Assembly (NCBI RefSeq): GCF_008520305.1
Contig: NZ_ML703297.1
Coordinates: 1 to 64,000 of the forward strand
DNA length: 64,000 nt
Reading direction: 5' to 3'
From: Mesorhizobium sp. SARCC-RB16n
GTDB taxonomy: Bacteria > Pseudomonadota > Alphaproteobacteria > Rhizobiales > Rhizobiaceae
The notes beneath the pieces were generated by a model, which had not been told where the DNA came from, searched no databases, and worked only from the letters and a program-made list of their open reading frames with translations. Positions 1 to 8,942 of this stretch are shown piece after piece. Both the position numbers and the translations under genes were made by a program. How positions within the stretch are numbered: position 1 is the stretch's first letter; every line of letters begins with the position of its first letter.

Positions 1-466
1 TCAATGAACCGTCCAACTTTACGGGGTCAGTTCAGACCTGGGGTGCAATGCACCGTGAAATACAAGCTTCGCGCTTCCTGGAAAGACGAAGGTGATGGCG
101 TGGTCGCTTTCTCCAAGGGACCTGATGGCTGGCAAGTGGTGCAGGTTCAATGATCGTCGGACTGTGAACGTCTTCTGTGGATGGCTCCCGTATTGCAAGA
201 GGTAATTCGTTGTTCTGGCGCGTTGGTCGGGTGCAGTCTTCTGTCCGGCCTGTTGATGCAGCCATTCGAGACTGCTGGCCCTGATGGGGTCGGCGAACTG
301 GGTCCCAATCTGCTTATCAGGCTATGATGCCTCGGACATTCGACGGGTTGTCCCTGTTCCCGGCCTGACCGGTCTCGCCATCACATCGCGTCGCTCTCAC
401 AATCTCATGGAGCCGATCGATCGGCTCGATCTGATTTCTGCTTCAGAGTCTCGTCTTCTGCGCAAC
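1..466. other. Left-edge intergenic region with IS remnants
   Basis: No gene can be supported here. Read on the minus strand, bases 12-35 (TGAACTGACCCCGTAAAG followed by TTGGAC) resemble an IS3-type terminal repeat, so the window may start at the edge of another insertion sequence; this is inference from pattern only. A perfect 18-bp palindrome (GAGCCGATCGATCGGCTC, 410-427) lies just past the 3' end of the IS110 transposase half and could be a terminator or end structure of that element. Confidence 0.3.
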
Positions 467-1258
467 TTACGCTGCAAGGTTCGGAGCATGACGCGCTTGA
501 TAGGTTTCGCCGCGCGTCATGATAGCCCAGACCACGCGGGCCATCTTGTTTGCCATGGCTACGCTCGCCACGCGAGCTGGCTTCCTGGCGAGCAACGCGA
601 GGAGGCGCGGATCCGCAGCCTCGGGCTTATGCCTTGCCCGTCGGATCAGAGAGGTCGCGCCGACCACAAGGAGCTTTCTCAGATACCGGTCGCCCATCTT
701 GGTGATGCGGCCGAGCCGATCCTTGCCGCCGCTCGAGTTCTGGGAAGGTGTTAGCCCGAGCCAGGCGGCGAACTCTCGACCCGAGCGGAACTGTCCCGGA
801 TCGGCAACGGAGGCCGCCAACGCTGTAGCCCCTACCGGACCGATACCGGGGATCGTCGACAAGCGTCGTGCGACGTCGTCGGTTCGTTGGAGGGCACTGA
901 TCGAACGGTCGATCGCCTGGAGACGAACATGGGTGTCGAGCACCTGCCCGCACAGGAGACTGAGAACTTGCGTTGCCATTGCCGGCACTTCCGGCGTCGC
1001 TTCCTTCGCGGCGATCTGGCGCGCCAGCCTGAGCGCCCGCTCCAAACCTTGGGGAATGTCGATGCCGAACTCAGCCAACAAGCCGCGGATCATGTTCACG
1101 AGTTGCGTGCGCTGCTTGACCAGAAGATTGCGGGTGCGGTGAAGCGACAGGGCGGCCTGTTGCTCGGCCGACTTCATCGCCACGAAGCGCATGGTCGGGC
1201 GTGTCACCGCTTCGCAGATCGCTTCCGCGTCCACCGCATCATTCTTGCCGCGCTTCAC
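467..1258 (-). pseudogene. IS110-family transposase, C-terminal part (interrupted gene)
   Basis: This is the 3' three quarters of an IS110-family transposase. It starts abruptly in the KRGKNDAVDAEA block, where the third catalytic Asp region of the RuvC-like DEDD domain lies, and runs through the C-terminal transposase domain (PGIGPVGA, then FAAWLGLTPSQNSSGGKDRL, with the conserved serine region). The missing first 83 codons are found intact on the same strand at 7709-7957, and the two halves join in frame at PYV/KRGKND to give about 345 residues, the normal family length. The gene is therefore an intact IS110 transposase split by about 6.45 kb of later insertions. The half itself lacks its own start. 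Confidence 0.9.
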
Positions 1259-1401
1259 TAATCGTCAGGTGCTCAAAATGCGAAGGAACGCGGGATGGAG
1301 ACAGAAAATCCGCGTGTTTTTGGTGCCGACTGACGGCTTTGCTCCGCATTATTTTTTTCCGACGAACCTCTGTGGTCGTTTGACCAACAGAGGAATGATT
1401 G

Positions 1402-2634
1402 ATGTTGAAATCCGAACACGAACTGCTCACTGAGCTGAAAGCAGCGCTGACCAACCGCCAATACAGTCCGGTGGCGATCAGAAATTACTGCGCCTATGCG
1501 CAGGAGTTCCTCGATTATCTCGTGCGCCGAGGAATTCCAGTCGCAGACGTGACCGAAGACCTGGTAGAGCGATATCTGCACCATGCGACCGCACTATTCC
1601 GGAAGCGTCGTGGACGAAAGCCCAGCAAGCGCTGGCACGAAGTCCCGCAGTCTGGGATTCACGCGCTACTAAGGCTTGGGCAGGGTCAGTGGCCGCCTGC
1701 TCCCAAAGTAGTCTGCGCCGCTGACGCGTTACGGTTTACGATCTGCAGCGAATACGAAACCTGGCTTCGCGAGGAGCGTGGCCTTGCCCAGGCCAGCATC
1801 GAAGCGTTCTTGTGGGAAGCCCGCTACTTCCTTGCTTGGCAACTCGACCGGAGCGGAGTCGAGGGTCTCAGCGGAGTAACCGTCGGCGACATCGACAGCT
1901 ATATGGACCTGCGGGGCTCGAAGATGACGCGCAGTTCGCTGAAATCCACAGCGGAGCGGCTTCGTTCGCTGCTGCGCTACCTTCACAGGACTGCCCGCGT
2001 CGCGGCAGATCTGTCGCCACATATCATCTCGCCGCGGCTCTATGCTTATGAAGGGGTGCCGTCGATTCTGGAGCGCGACCAGATCACCGCGGTTCTGGCA
2101 AGCACGGGCATTGACACGACGGTCGCCGGTTTGCGGGACCATGCGATATTACAACTCCTCGCCACCTATGGGCTACGAGCCGGCGAAGTCCGTAATATGC
2201 GGATCGAAGACATAGACTGGCGGGCCGAAGTCGTTCGTGTCCGTCACAGCAAAACGCAAGCCTACACGCTCCTTCCCTTATTGGAGCCGGTTGGCGAAGC
2301 GATCCTTGCTTACTTGCGGTCTGGACGACCCGGGACCGATGCCAGGGAAATCTTCATCCGTACGCGCGCGCCCTATCGCAAGCTCGACAAGCTATATAGC
2401 CTCGTTCGGCGGAGGCTCCGGGATGCCGGCGTCAAACCCTTGGGCAAGTGCGGGCCCTACACCTTCCGTCACGCTCGTGCGACCGAGTTGCTGCGCGCGG
2501 CAGTTCCGAAAAAGGTAATTGGCGATCTGTTAGGACATCGCTCGACCGGGTCGACAGACCCCTACCTCAAGCTTGCCACCGAGGATCTGAGGGCCGTCGC
2601 TCTTGATGTGCCGGGAACGGAGGTGCTGGCATGA
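1402..2634 (+). CDS. RIT element tyrosine recombinase A
   Basis: Site-specific tyrosine recombinase of about 410 residues, first gene of the RIT trio. The N-terminal SAM-like core-binding region is followed by a catalytic domain with Arg in ATYGLRAGEVRNM, Lys in RHSKTQ, the HxxR box as TFRHARATELL, the second His in LLGHRS and the nucleophile Tyr in TDPYLKL. The ATG at 1402 follows AGAGGAATG, a good ribosome binding site. Its TGA overlaps the next ATG, indicating translational coupling. It presumably acts jointly with the other two recombinases on the element ends; the individual roles of the trio members are not known to me. Confidence 0.9.
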   Translation: MLKSEHELLTELKAALTNRQYSPVAIRNYCAYAQEFLDYLVRRGIPVADVTEDLVERYLHHATALFRKRRGRKPSKRWHEVPQSGIHALLRLGQGQWPPAPKVVCAADALRFTICSEYETWLREERGLAQASIEAFLWEARYFLAWQLDRSGVEGLSGVTVGDIDSYMDLRGSKMTRSSLKSTAERLRSLLRYLHRTARVAADLSPHIISPRLYAYEGVPSILERDQITAVLASTGIDTTVAGLRDHAILQLLATYGLRAGEVRNMRIEDIDWRAEVVRVRHSKTQAYTLLPLLEPVGEAILAYLRSGRPGTDAREIFIRTRAPYRKLDKLYSLVRRRLRDAGVKPLGKCGPYTFRHARATELLRAAVPKKVIGDLLGHRSTGSTDPYLKLATEDLRAVALDVPGTEVLA

Positions 2635-3998
2635 TCTCCCGTTGGCCTGATCCCGATCGCATGCGCATTGGCAGCTATGTCGCGAGCCTCGATCTGCGGA
2701 ATCTCAAAAGCCGCACCTGCTATCAACAGGTCCTGCACAGCTTCCAGGATATCGTTGAACGGCATGGGATGCTCGACCAACAAGCGCTGCAGGCTTGGCT
2801 ACGAGAATTAGCGTCTCGCTGGGCGACATCCACGCTCCTGCATCGCACCCGCATCATCGACCGGTTCCTCGACCACCTCCGGGCAACCGGTGCAATCGAT
2901 CACAACCCTGTCGAAGCTCTGCGTGAGGCATGTCATATAAAGCAGAGCATGCCGATCTGGCGCGCGTTGATATCGTGTAATCCAGAAGAGGCTCTTACCA
3001 GACTGCGCCAGCCCAAACCGTTCGGCAGCGTGCTGGGCGAGGTTATGGCTGAGCATGTCGCCATGATGCGCCGCAGGGGATACAAATATACGTCGCAACC
3101 AGTGCGGCTCCTGGAGTTCGACCGGTTCCTGCAACTGAACCCGCAACTGGAAACCGAGCCGCTGAGCGTCATGATCGATCAATGGGCGGCGACGAAAGGC
3201 GCGCGCAACCATGCCTATGAGCGCGAAAACCTTGAGCGCCTCTTCGCAAAAATCCATCGGCGTCGCGATCCGTCAGCTCCTCGGCGCCGGCCGGATCCGA
3301 GACCCCAAAGGGAGATCCGCAAGCAGTGGCGAAAGCCTCATATCTACTCTCCCGCCGACGTGCAGCGAATGCTCGACATTGCCCGTTCGTATCCCTCGCC
3401 GCGGGCAACACTTCGTCCCTTGACCATCTACACCATGCTGTTGCTGGCCTACTGCGCGGGTCTGCGGCGGGGAGAGTTGGCCAGGCTCGATCTCGGTGAC
3501 GTTGATGGCGGTCACGGCACCATCACGGTTCGGCAGACCAAGTTCTCCAAGACCCGAATTCTGCCGCTTCCTGACAGTGTAGTGACCGAACTTCAGGCCT
3601 ACATCGCAGCACGGCGTGAGGCCGGCGCGTCGCAGGATCCGCACTCCGCCCTGTTCTGGCACGTCCAGCGCAGGTCCCGCTATACGCCGGAAATGATCAC
3701 CTGGTTACTCACGGACGTCGTACGCCGTGCCGGGTTGAAGCCACTGCAAGGGCAGTTCGGGCCTCGCGTTCATGATCTTCGGCACTCGATGGTCGTGAAC
3801 CGTATCCTTGAATGGTACCGTCTGGGGATCAACCCGCAGGATCGATTGCCGTTCCTTGCAACCTACCTTGGCCATCGGGATATCAACTCGACCCTGATCT
3901 ACATCACCGTCACCCAGGACTTGCTGCATCTCGCGAATGAGCGGTTCAGGGGCGTGGGCGCGCCATGCCTCAATCTCGAACGGGAGGTGCGGTCATGA
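2631..3998 (+). CDS. RIT element tyrosine recombinase B
   Basis: Second recombinase of the trio, 455 residues, coupled to the first by an ATGA overlap and to the third in the same way. Catalytic residues are visible: Arg in AYCAGLRRGELARL, Lys in KFSKTRI, HDLRHSMVVNRI for HxxR, YLGHRDI for the second His, and Tyr in STLIYITVT. It is longer than a typical XerC/D protein because of an extended N-terminal half and an Arg/Pro-rich linker before the catalytic domain (around residues 205-235). Substrate DNA is presumably the terminal repeats of the element. Confidence 0.9.
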   Translation: MISRWPDPDRMRIGSYVASLDLRNLKSRTCYQQVLHSFQDIVERHGMLDQQALQAWLRELASRWATSTLLHRTRIIDRFLDHLRATGAIDHNPVEALREACHIKQSMPIWRALISCNPEEALTRLRQPKPFGSVLGEVMAEHVAMMRRRGYKYTSQPVRLLEFDRFLQLNPQLETEPLSVMIDQWAATKGARNHAYERENLERLFAKIHRRRDPSAPRRRPDPRPQREIRKQWRKPHIYSPADVQRMLDIARSYPSPRATLRPLTIYTMLLLAYCAGLRRGELARLDLGDVDGGHGTITVRQTKFSKTRILPLPDSVVTELQAYIAARREAGASQDPHSALFWHVQRRSRYTPEMITWLLTDVVRRAGLKPLQGQFGPRVHDLRHSMVVNRILEWYRLGINPQDRLPFLATYLGHRDINSTLIYITVTQDLLHLANERFRGVGAPCLNLEREVRS

Positions 3999-4999
3999 GC
4001 AAGACCAATACGTTCCCGGAACTGATGCGCGCGTTCTTCTACGAATGGCTTGTTGAGCAGCGCAATGCGTCGGTCAACACGGTCCGTTCCTATCGCGACA
4101 CCTGGCGGCTCCTCCTCCGGTTCGTCGCTGATGGCGCGAAAAAGAAAGTCGCGATGATCTCGCTGGCCGATCTGACTGCGGCGCAGGTCACGGCATTCCT
4201 GAGGCACGCCGAACACGACCGCGGCGGTACGATCGGTACCCGTAACTGCCGGCTTGCCGCAATCCGCAGCTTCTTCAACTTCGTGGCGACCAGGGATCCC
4301 GCATTGATCGCGCAATGTGTCGAAATCCTCAACATCCCGATCAAGCGGGCGCCGGTATCGGAACCCTGCTATCTGGATCCACCGGAAGTGGCGGCAATCC
4401 TTGACCAGCCAGACCGATCGACTCTCGAAGGCATGCGTGACCATGCGCTGCTCTCGTTCCTCTACAACAGCGGCGCGCGAATCCAGGAAGCGCTCGATAT
4501 GTGCTCCGGGGCAATCCGGTTCGAAAGTCCCAGTTGCGTCCGACTTACGGGCAAGGGCCGAAAAGAGCGTATCTGCCCGCTTTGGCCGGAAACCGTGATA
4601 CTGCTGGAAAAGCTGCTTGCCCGGCAGCCTCGGGCACCGGACCAGCGGTTGTTCGTCAAGCGCTATGGTGAGCCGCTCAGCGCTTCGGGCGTCCGGTTCA
4701 AGCTTTCTGCTTATGTGAAGGCGGCGGCTGAGACCATGCCATCGTTGCAAACAAAGCACGTAACACCGCACAGCTTCCGCCACGCCACCGCCGTTCACCT
4801 CGTGTCGGCCGGCGTAGACATCACGGTCATCCGCAGTTGGCTTGGGCATGTGAGCCTCGACACCACCAACCACTACGCTAAGGCTAATCTGGAGACGAAG
4901 CGAAAGGCACTGGAACAGGTCGCCGTGCCAGCGGCGACGGTTCGTTCATCATCCTGGAAACGAGATCCGAGCATACTCGCCTGGCTCGATACGCTGTGA
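3995..4999 (+). CDS. RIT element tyrosine recombinase C
   Basis: Third recombinase of the trio, 334 residues from the ATG at 3995, which overlaps the TGA of the preceding gene; a longer upstream start is possible but unlikely given the ATGA overlap. The catalytic set is complete: Arg in LYNSGARIQEAL, Lys in GKGRKER, PHSFRHATAVHL, SWLGHVSL and Tyr in TTNHYAKAN. It is the most XerD-like of the three and ends with the usual post-tyrosine helix (LETKRKALEQV). The stop lies about 54 bp from the inner edge of the right terminal repeat. Confidence 0.9.
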   Translation: MSKTNTFPELMRAFFYEWLVEQRNASVNTVRSYRDTWRLLLRFVADGAKKKVAMISLADLTAAQVTAFLRHAEHDRGGTIGTRNCRLAAIRSFFNFVATRDPALIAQCVEILNIPIKRAPVSEPCYLDPPEVAAILDQPDRSTLEGMRDHALLSFLYNSGARIQEALDMCSGAIRFESPSCVRLTGKGRKERICPLWPETVILLEKLLARQPRAPDQRLFVKRYGEPLSASGVRFKLSAYVKAAAETMPSLQTKHVTPHSFRHATAVHLVSAGVDITVIRSWLGHVSLDTTNHYAKANLETKRKALEQVAVPAATVRSSSWKRDPSILAWLDTL

Positions 5000-5445
5000 A
5001 ATAATGCGAAGGAATGTTGGGCGATAGCGCTGACAAACAGCCGATCTGCGTACGTTCCTTCGCATTTTGAAATCCTGATGATTATGCAGAGCGTTTTTAG
5101 CTTGGCGTCGCGCAGAAAGACGGGTGGCGAGAGCGCGCTGTGGCGGATCGCGACGGTGAGCTAAAAACGTGTTGGACTAAGCCGCCGGCACGAGTGGCCG
5201 CTATGGGCGTTCAATTGAGCCGCGCCCGCTAACAGGTACCGCGTGGCGGTGCGGACGCGGCGATTGCAGGGGTCGCATGCGTTGAAAGCCGCCACGGACA
5301 TGGGTCCCGGCAAAGTAAGGACCGGCGCCGCGCCTCGCGGGGAGAGGCTGCCCAGGGCGACGGCGCGCATCTCCGCGGGACCGGTCCGGTTTTTCCAGCC
5401 GAACGGCCCGTGCAAATACGGTGATGATGAAGCTGAGGGCTCCTT

Positions 5446-6645
5446 TCATGACGTATCCCAGTATGGCGGGAGCCCGGTGACGCCATCGAAGACTTCGATG
5501 ACAATCATCTGCCCTTGATGACAGGCCGGGCATCGCCGGAGGGAATGCCCGGTAAGGTCCTCGTAGCGGTCGCGGTAGTCCTTCGCGGAGCCGCTGTTCG
5601 ACGCCTCGGGAACCGGCATGCCGAGCAGGTCGCGGCAGCGGGCGAGCTTTTGCGCGCGATGGCGATTGCCGAGGAAGCCGTAATAGCGGATGCGATGGAA
5701 GCCTTCCGGCAGGACGTGTAGCAGGAAGCGACGCATGAACTCGTCGGCCGAGACGGTCATGACCTTCTGCCGATCACCATGCCGGCAGTCCTTCCAGCGG
5801 AAACGAACGGCGCCATCCTCGATGTCGATGAGCCGGTTGTTGGAGATGGCGACGCGGTGCGTGTAGCGGCCGACGTAATCGAGGACCTGTTCGGCTCCGG
5901 CAACGGGCGGCTTGGCGTAGATCACCCACTCGGCCTTTCGAAGGGGCGCCAGGTAGCGCCGGAAGGCGTTACGGTCGCTCAAGGCCTGCAAGACAGAGAA
6001 GAACTGCAGTTGGTCGGCCGCGAAGGCTTTCTCCAGATGCTCCAGAAACAATCGTCGGAACAGGCGTGAGAGCACGCGGACCGGCAGGAAGAACCCGGGC
6101 TTGCAGGCGATCCATCGTGTGCCGTCCGGCGAGAACCCGCCACCCGGGACGACGCAGTGCAGATGGGGATGGTGCAGCAGGTTCTGGCCCCAGGTGTGCA
6201 GCACCGCGAAGAAGCCGATCTCGGCGCCGAGATGCCTGGGATCGGCGGCGATGGCACGCAGGGTCTCGGCCGTGGCGCGGAAGAGAAGACCGTAGACGAG
6301 CGCCTTGTTCTGATAGGCGATGGCGGCAATGGGTTCCGGCAGCGTGAAGACGACGTGAAAGTACTGCGTGTCGAGCAGTTCGGCGCGACGATCCTCGAGC
6401 CACTGCGCGCGGGCCAGCGATTGGCAGCGGGGACAATGCCTGTCGCGGCAGCTGTTGAACGCAATGCGCCGGTGGCCGCATTGACCGCACGCTTCGACGT
6501 GCCCGCCGAGCGCGGCGGTCCGGCACAGTTCGATCGCCGTCATGACGCGGCGCTGGGCGGCCGACAGCGACGCGTCATGCTGCGCACGATAGGCTTTGCC
6601 GTAGCGGCGGAAGATGTCCGCCACTTCCGGCCCCGAGCGGGCCAT
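5446..6645 (-). CDS. IS91-family transposase (IS801/IS1294-like)
   Basis: Rolling-circle type transposase of 399 residues. The N-terminal zinc-binding domain shows CGQCGHRRIAFNSCRDRHCPRCQ, followed by the FTLPEPIAAIAYQN motif and the metal-binding HUH motif HHPHLHCVVPGGG. The DYVGRYTHRVAISNNR motif near residue 285 supplies the tyrosine region, and a CxxC-type tail (RRCPACHQGQM) ends the protein. These are hallmarks of the transposase_20 family. The chosen ATG (6645) begins MARSGPEVADIFRRYG; further open frame upstream overlaps the integrase gene and is not coding. It is likely translated together with the integrase gene 11 bp upstream. Confidence 0.9.
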   Translation of the reverse strand: MARSGPEVADIFRRYGKAYRAQHDASLSAAQRRVMTAIELCRTAALGGHVEACGQCGHRRIAFNSCRDRHCPRCQSLARAQWLEDRRAELLDTQYFHVVFTLPEPIAAIAYQNKALVYGLLFRATAETLRAIAADPRHLGAEIGFFAVLHTWGQNLLHHPHLHCVVPGGGFSPDGTRWIACKPGFFLPVRVLSRLFRRLFLEHLEKAFAADQLQFFSVLQALSDRNAFRRYLAPLRKAEWVIYAKPPVAGAEQVLDYVGRYTHRVAISNNRLIDIEDGAVRFRWKDCRHGDRQKVMTVSADEFMRRFLLHVLPEGFHRIRYYGFLGNRHRAQKLARCRDLLGMPVPEASNSGSAKDYRDRYEDLTGHSLRRCPACHQGQMIVIEVFDGVTGLPPYWDTS

Positions 6646-6656
6646 CGTCGCGCCGC

Positions 6657-7538
6657 TCAGAAGTATTGCGGCTCGGCCGGCGGCGGCGGGGTGGGAACTG
6701 GACGCGGCAAGAGCTCGAAGGGGCTCGACGTGGCGCAGACCTTGTTGGTGGCGATGCGCAGGTAATGGGCGGTGGTCGCGAGGCTCTTGTGACCGAGCAG
6801 CAGTTGAATGGTGCGCACGTCGGCGCCGGCCTCGAGGAGATGGACGGCGAAGGCGTGTCGCAAGCTGTGCGGCGTGACCGGCTTGGTCAAGCCGGAGCGG
6901 TTGTGCGCTTTCGCGCAGGCTTGTCCCACCGCCTCCCTGGTGATCGGCTGGCCGGCACGATCGCCGGGGAAGAGCCACACCTCCGGCCGGCGCATCTTCC
7001 AATAGTTGCGCAGGATCTCCAGGTGCTTCGGCGACAGCATCACATAGCGGTCCTTCTGGCCTTTGCCCTGCTCGACGCGGACGACCATCCTCTGGCTGTC
7101 GATGTCGGTGGGCTTGAGCTGAACCGCCTCCGAAATGCGCAAGCCGGCGGCATAGCACGTGGTCAGGATGGCGTGGTGTTTGACGTCGAGCACGCAGCCG
7201 AGGAACCTTAGAACTTCCTCGGGACCGAGGACGATCGGCAGCTTTTGCGGTTTCTTCGGAAGCGGGAGAACCTCTTCAGGTGCCCAGTCCCTTTCGAGCG
7301 TCACTCTGTAGAGGAAGCGCAGCGCCGCGATGGCGGTGTGGATCGAACCGGGCGACAGCTTCTTCTCGTTGGTCAGATAGACTTGGTAGGTCCGGATGTC
7401 CTCGCGCCCGAGCAGGTCCGGCGACTTGCCGAAATGGCGGGCAAACAGCGACACCTGTTGCAGATACGAGAGTTGGGTGTTGAGCGCGAGGTTGCGTACC
7501 TGCATGTCCTCGCTCATGCGCTGGCGAAGTTGGGTCAT
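6657..7538 (-). CDS. Tyrosine recombinase/integrase of the IS91-like unit
   Basis: XerD-like integrase of 293 residues. The start MTQLRQRMSEDMQ is preceded by AAAGGAGCTTGTC, a strong ribosome binding site. The core-binding domain (residues about 1-95) is followed by a catalytic domain with Arg in CYAAGLRISEAVQL, Lys in GKGQKDRYV, PHSLRHAFAVHLLEAG, LLLGHKS and Tyr in TTAHYLRIA. Pairing of such a phage-type integrase with an IS91 transposase is a recurrent arrangement in proteobacteria. Here it precedes the transposase by 11 bp on the same strand, so the two probably form one operon; whether it helps transposition or resolves intermediates is unknown. Confidence 0.88.
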   Translation of the reverse strand: MTQLRQRMSEDMQVRNLALNTQLSYLQQVSLFARHFGKSPDLLGREDIRTYQVYLTNEKKLSPGSIHTAIAALRFLYRVTLERDWAPEEVLPLPKKPQKLPIVLGPEEVLRFLGCVLDVKHHAILTTCYAAGLRISEAVQLKPTDIDSQRMVVRVEQGKGQKDRYVMLSPKHLEILRNYWKMRRPEVWLFPGDRAGQPITREAVGQACAKAHNRSGLTKPVTPHSLRHAFAVHLLEAGADVRTIQLLLGHKSLATTAHYLRIATNKVCATSSPFELLPRPVPTPPPPAEPQYF

Positions 7539-7708
7539 GACAAGCTCCTTTGTCCGATGGAATGGGCTGCAAGCAGCCATCCCATGCTCGCCCAATTGGA
7601 GCTCCTTTTGCACCCATGGCCGGTGCCACGGACGACGTCATCAAGATCGCGCCGTCGCCCAGCGCCTCATTGCCGCTCCGCGGTTCGCGGAGCGGGTTAG
7701 TCCAAACG

Positions 7709-7957
7709 CACATAAGGCTTCACGTAGCTCGGCGGCATCAAGCGGACCTCATGGCCGAGCTCCGTCAGTTCTCGAGCCCAGTGATGTGACGTCCCGCAGG
7801 CCTCGATCCCGATCAGGCAGCGCGGTAGCTTGGCGAAGAACGGCAGGACCTGCGACCGCCGCAGGGCCTTGCGCACGACAACGCCCCCAGACGCGTCGAC
7901 GGCATGAACCTGAAAAATGCGCTTGGCCAGATCAAGGCCCACGGTGGTAATCTGCAT
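7709..7957 (-). pseudogene. IS110-family transposase, N-terminal part (interrupted gene)
   Basis: The first 83 codons of the IS110 transposase whose remainder lies at 467-1258. The frame starts at ATG 7957 after AAAGGAGCCATCCGCC and shows the first acidic residue in VGLDLAK and the second in GIEACGTSHHWA, then RLMPPSYVKPYV, where homology stops. The inserted DNA adds only CGTTTGGACTAA and a stop. On the + strand, CAC stands at both junctions (1256-1258 and 7709-7711), consistent with a tiny duplicated or reconstituted target. Expression would give a truncated, inactive protein. Confidence 0.9.
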
Positions 7958-8270
7958 GGCGGATGGCTCCTTTGCTCGGGTTGCCTGACAGCAACCCACT
8001 GTGGCACTCAGATGCCGGGAGCGGGAGCCATCCACCTCATCTGCTTTCCGGGGTCGATCAGCAAACCGCGAAATCCTTCCTGCAGTGATCGCCCGCTGGT
8101 GGCACCTGGCTTCTTCCACCCGCAGTCCGGTCCCGTCGAAGGAGCTTCTTCTGTGTCGCCGCAATTCCCATGGCCAAAGAGCCGGAGCCGGAGCGCGCCC
8201 CCAATAGCGCCGTAGGGACGGCGGAGGCCGGAGATGATGGCCCGCTAGCAGTTCCGGCGCTATACAAACC
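7958..8270 (-). other. IS110 5' non-coding end, candidate bridge-RNA region
   Basis: About 300 bp upstream of the transposase start have no credible gene. They contain a perfect hairpin, GGGTTGC/GCAACCC, around 7978-7997. IS110 elements carry a long non-coding end that encodes the structured bridge RNA guiding target choice, in many members upstream of the transposase. Position and structure fit, but I cannot fold the sequence or place the outer end of the element, so this is inference. If the IS110 copy were reassembled, this would be its regulatory and guide region. Confidence 0.3.
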
Positions 8271-8300
8271 ATGTACGGTGCATGGCCCGGGGAGGGACGC

Positions 8301-8747
8301 TCACTTGTGCGGGGTACAGTACACGCCTTGGGATTCCAAAAGGACGGCGCCGCCTTTCAATTCCGTCAGAGCGCCAACCCAGGCGTCGGAATAGGTGCGG
8401 CTGGCATCTACCGCCGTCAGCCAGATGACCCGATTGTCGGCAAGTTCCACCTTGACCTCGCTTTGCAGAGGACTGGCTTGCACTGTTTGCTGATAATGCC
8501 GCTTGATGCGGACATTCCCGTTCGCAAACTCGATGTTGTTGTTGTCGTAATTGAGCAGGAATGGAGCATCTCCTTTGGCCAGCTTGCAGGAGCCGTCGCG
8601 TTCACACACAATTTTCGCCGCCGTCTCGCAATCCCATCGTAGTCCGGCGGGCCACATCGGATTGCCGCCGCTCTTGGACTGATCGCCTTGAGCGGCGGCG
8701 CCGACGCTCGCAGCCGCCGCTGCGGCCACCAATATCTCCCTAACCAT
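8301..8747 (-). CDS. Small secreted hypothetical protein
   Basis: 148 residues with an N-terminal hydrophobic Ala-rich stretch ([19 protein letters not shown]) that looks like a Sec signal peptide with cleavage after residue 19 or so. The mature part has three Cys (WDCETA, CERDGSC, YC near the end) and a conserved-looking core around [15 protein letters not shown] do not recognise the family. It overlaps the small upstream gene by 8 bp and shares its promoter, which carries the same 18-bp motif as the virB promoter. A role linked to the conjugation system (periplasmic accessory) is therefore possible but is inference. Confidence 0.6.
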   Translation of the reverse strand: MVREILVAAAAAASVGAAAQGDQSKSGGNPMWPAGLRWDCETAAKIVCERDGSCKLAKGDAPFLLNYDNNNIEFANGNVRIKRHYQQTVQASPLQSEVKVELADNRVIWLTAVDASRTYSDAWVGALTELKGGAVLLESQGVYCTPHK

Positions 8748-8940
8748 CCGCTCTGCACGCCTCGCTGTTAGGCACGATCAAAATCAGATCGCGCTGGCGC
8801 ATCATGCCGACGGAGGCGAGAGCGCTGTAATGCGCCAATGTCGCGGCTGCCGCATCAAGAGCGGCGTCGCAGCCGTCTCGCACCGAAATCTCAGCTAAAG
8901 CTGCCCTGAAAATGGTTGCCTTGTCCGGTTGATCGCTCAT
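8740..8940 (-). CDS. Small hypothetical protein of the conjugation region
   Basis: 66 residues, acidic and Ala-rich, with no recognised domain and no clear membrane segment. The ATG at 8940 lies only two bases from the 18-bp motif shared with the virB1 promoter, leaving no room for a ribosome binding site, so the message may be leaderless or the true start may be internal (for example the Met-Met pair near residue 45, although that would give a very short product). Its end overlaps the start of the following secreted protein, which suggests a two-gene operon. Confidence 0.45.
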   Translation of the reverse strand: MSDQPDKATIFRAALAEISVRDGCDAALDAAAATLAHYSALASVGMMRQRDLILIVPNSEACRADG

Positions 8941-8942
8941 AA

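Larger units (their letters stand above)
1259..5084. mobile_element. RIT (recombinase-in-trio) element with terminal inverted repeats
   Basis: Three tyrosine recombinase genes overlap by ATGA and are bounded by 32-bp imperfect inverted repeats at 1259-1290 and 5053-5084. The repeats agree at 28 of 32 positions, and the inner 18 bp (1273-1290 against 5053-5070) are identical. Related subterminal copies of ATAATGCG(A/G)A lie at 5001-5010 and, inverted, at 1343-1352. The left outer end falls exactly on the break in the IS110 transposase gene, which independently fixes the element boundary. Three consecutive recombinases with such repeats are the definition of RIT elements. All three genes look intact, so the element may be functional. 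Confidence 0.88.
5085..7708. mobile_element. IS91-like unit: integrase plus Y2-type transposase
   Basis: This segment fills the space between the right end of the RIT element and the 5' half of the IS110 transposase gene. It encodes a tyrosine integrase and an IS91/IS801-type transposase reading leftwards. An inverted pair TTGGACTAA (5172-5180) / TTAGTCCAA (7697-7705) brackets the genes closely. A perfect 11-bp inverted repeat CGTTTTTAGCT/AGCTAAAAACG (5092-5102 and 5159-5169) could form a hairpin at one end. IS91 elements normally lack terminal inverted repeats, so the exact ends are uncertain; 5085-5170 may belong to this unit or to a separate remnant. No gene is seen in 5085-5445. Confidence 0.6.

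Noticed and set aside
519-1142. Long plus-strand frame opposite the IS110 transposase
   Set aside because: Antisense shadow of the transposase with Arg/Ser-rich composition and no domain.
5446-7158. A 570-codon frame covering the IS91 transposase and part of the integrase
   Set aside because: Upstream of MARSGPEV the frame reads antisense-like sequence inside the integrase gene; only 5446-6645 shows homology-like motifs.
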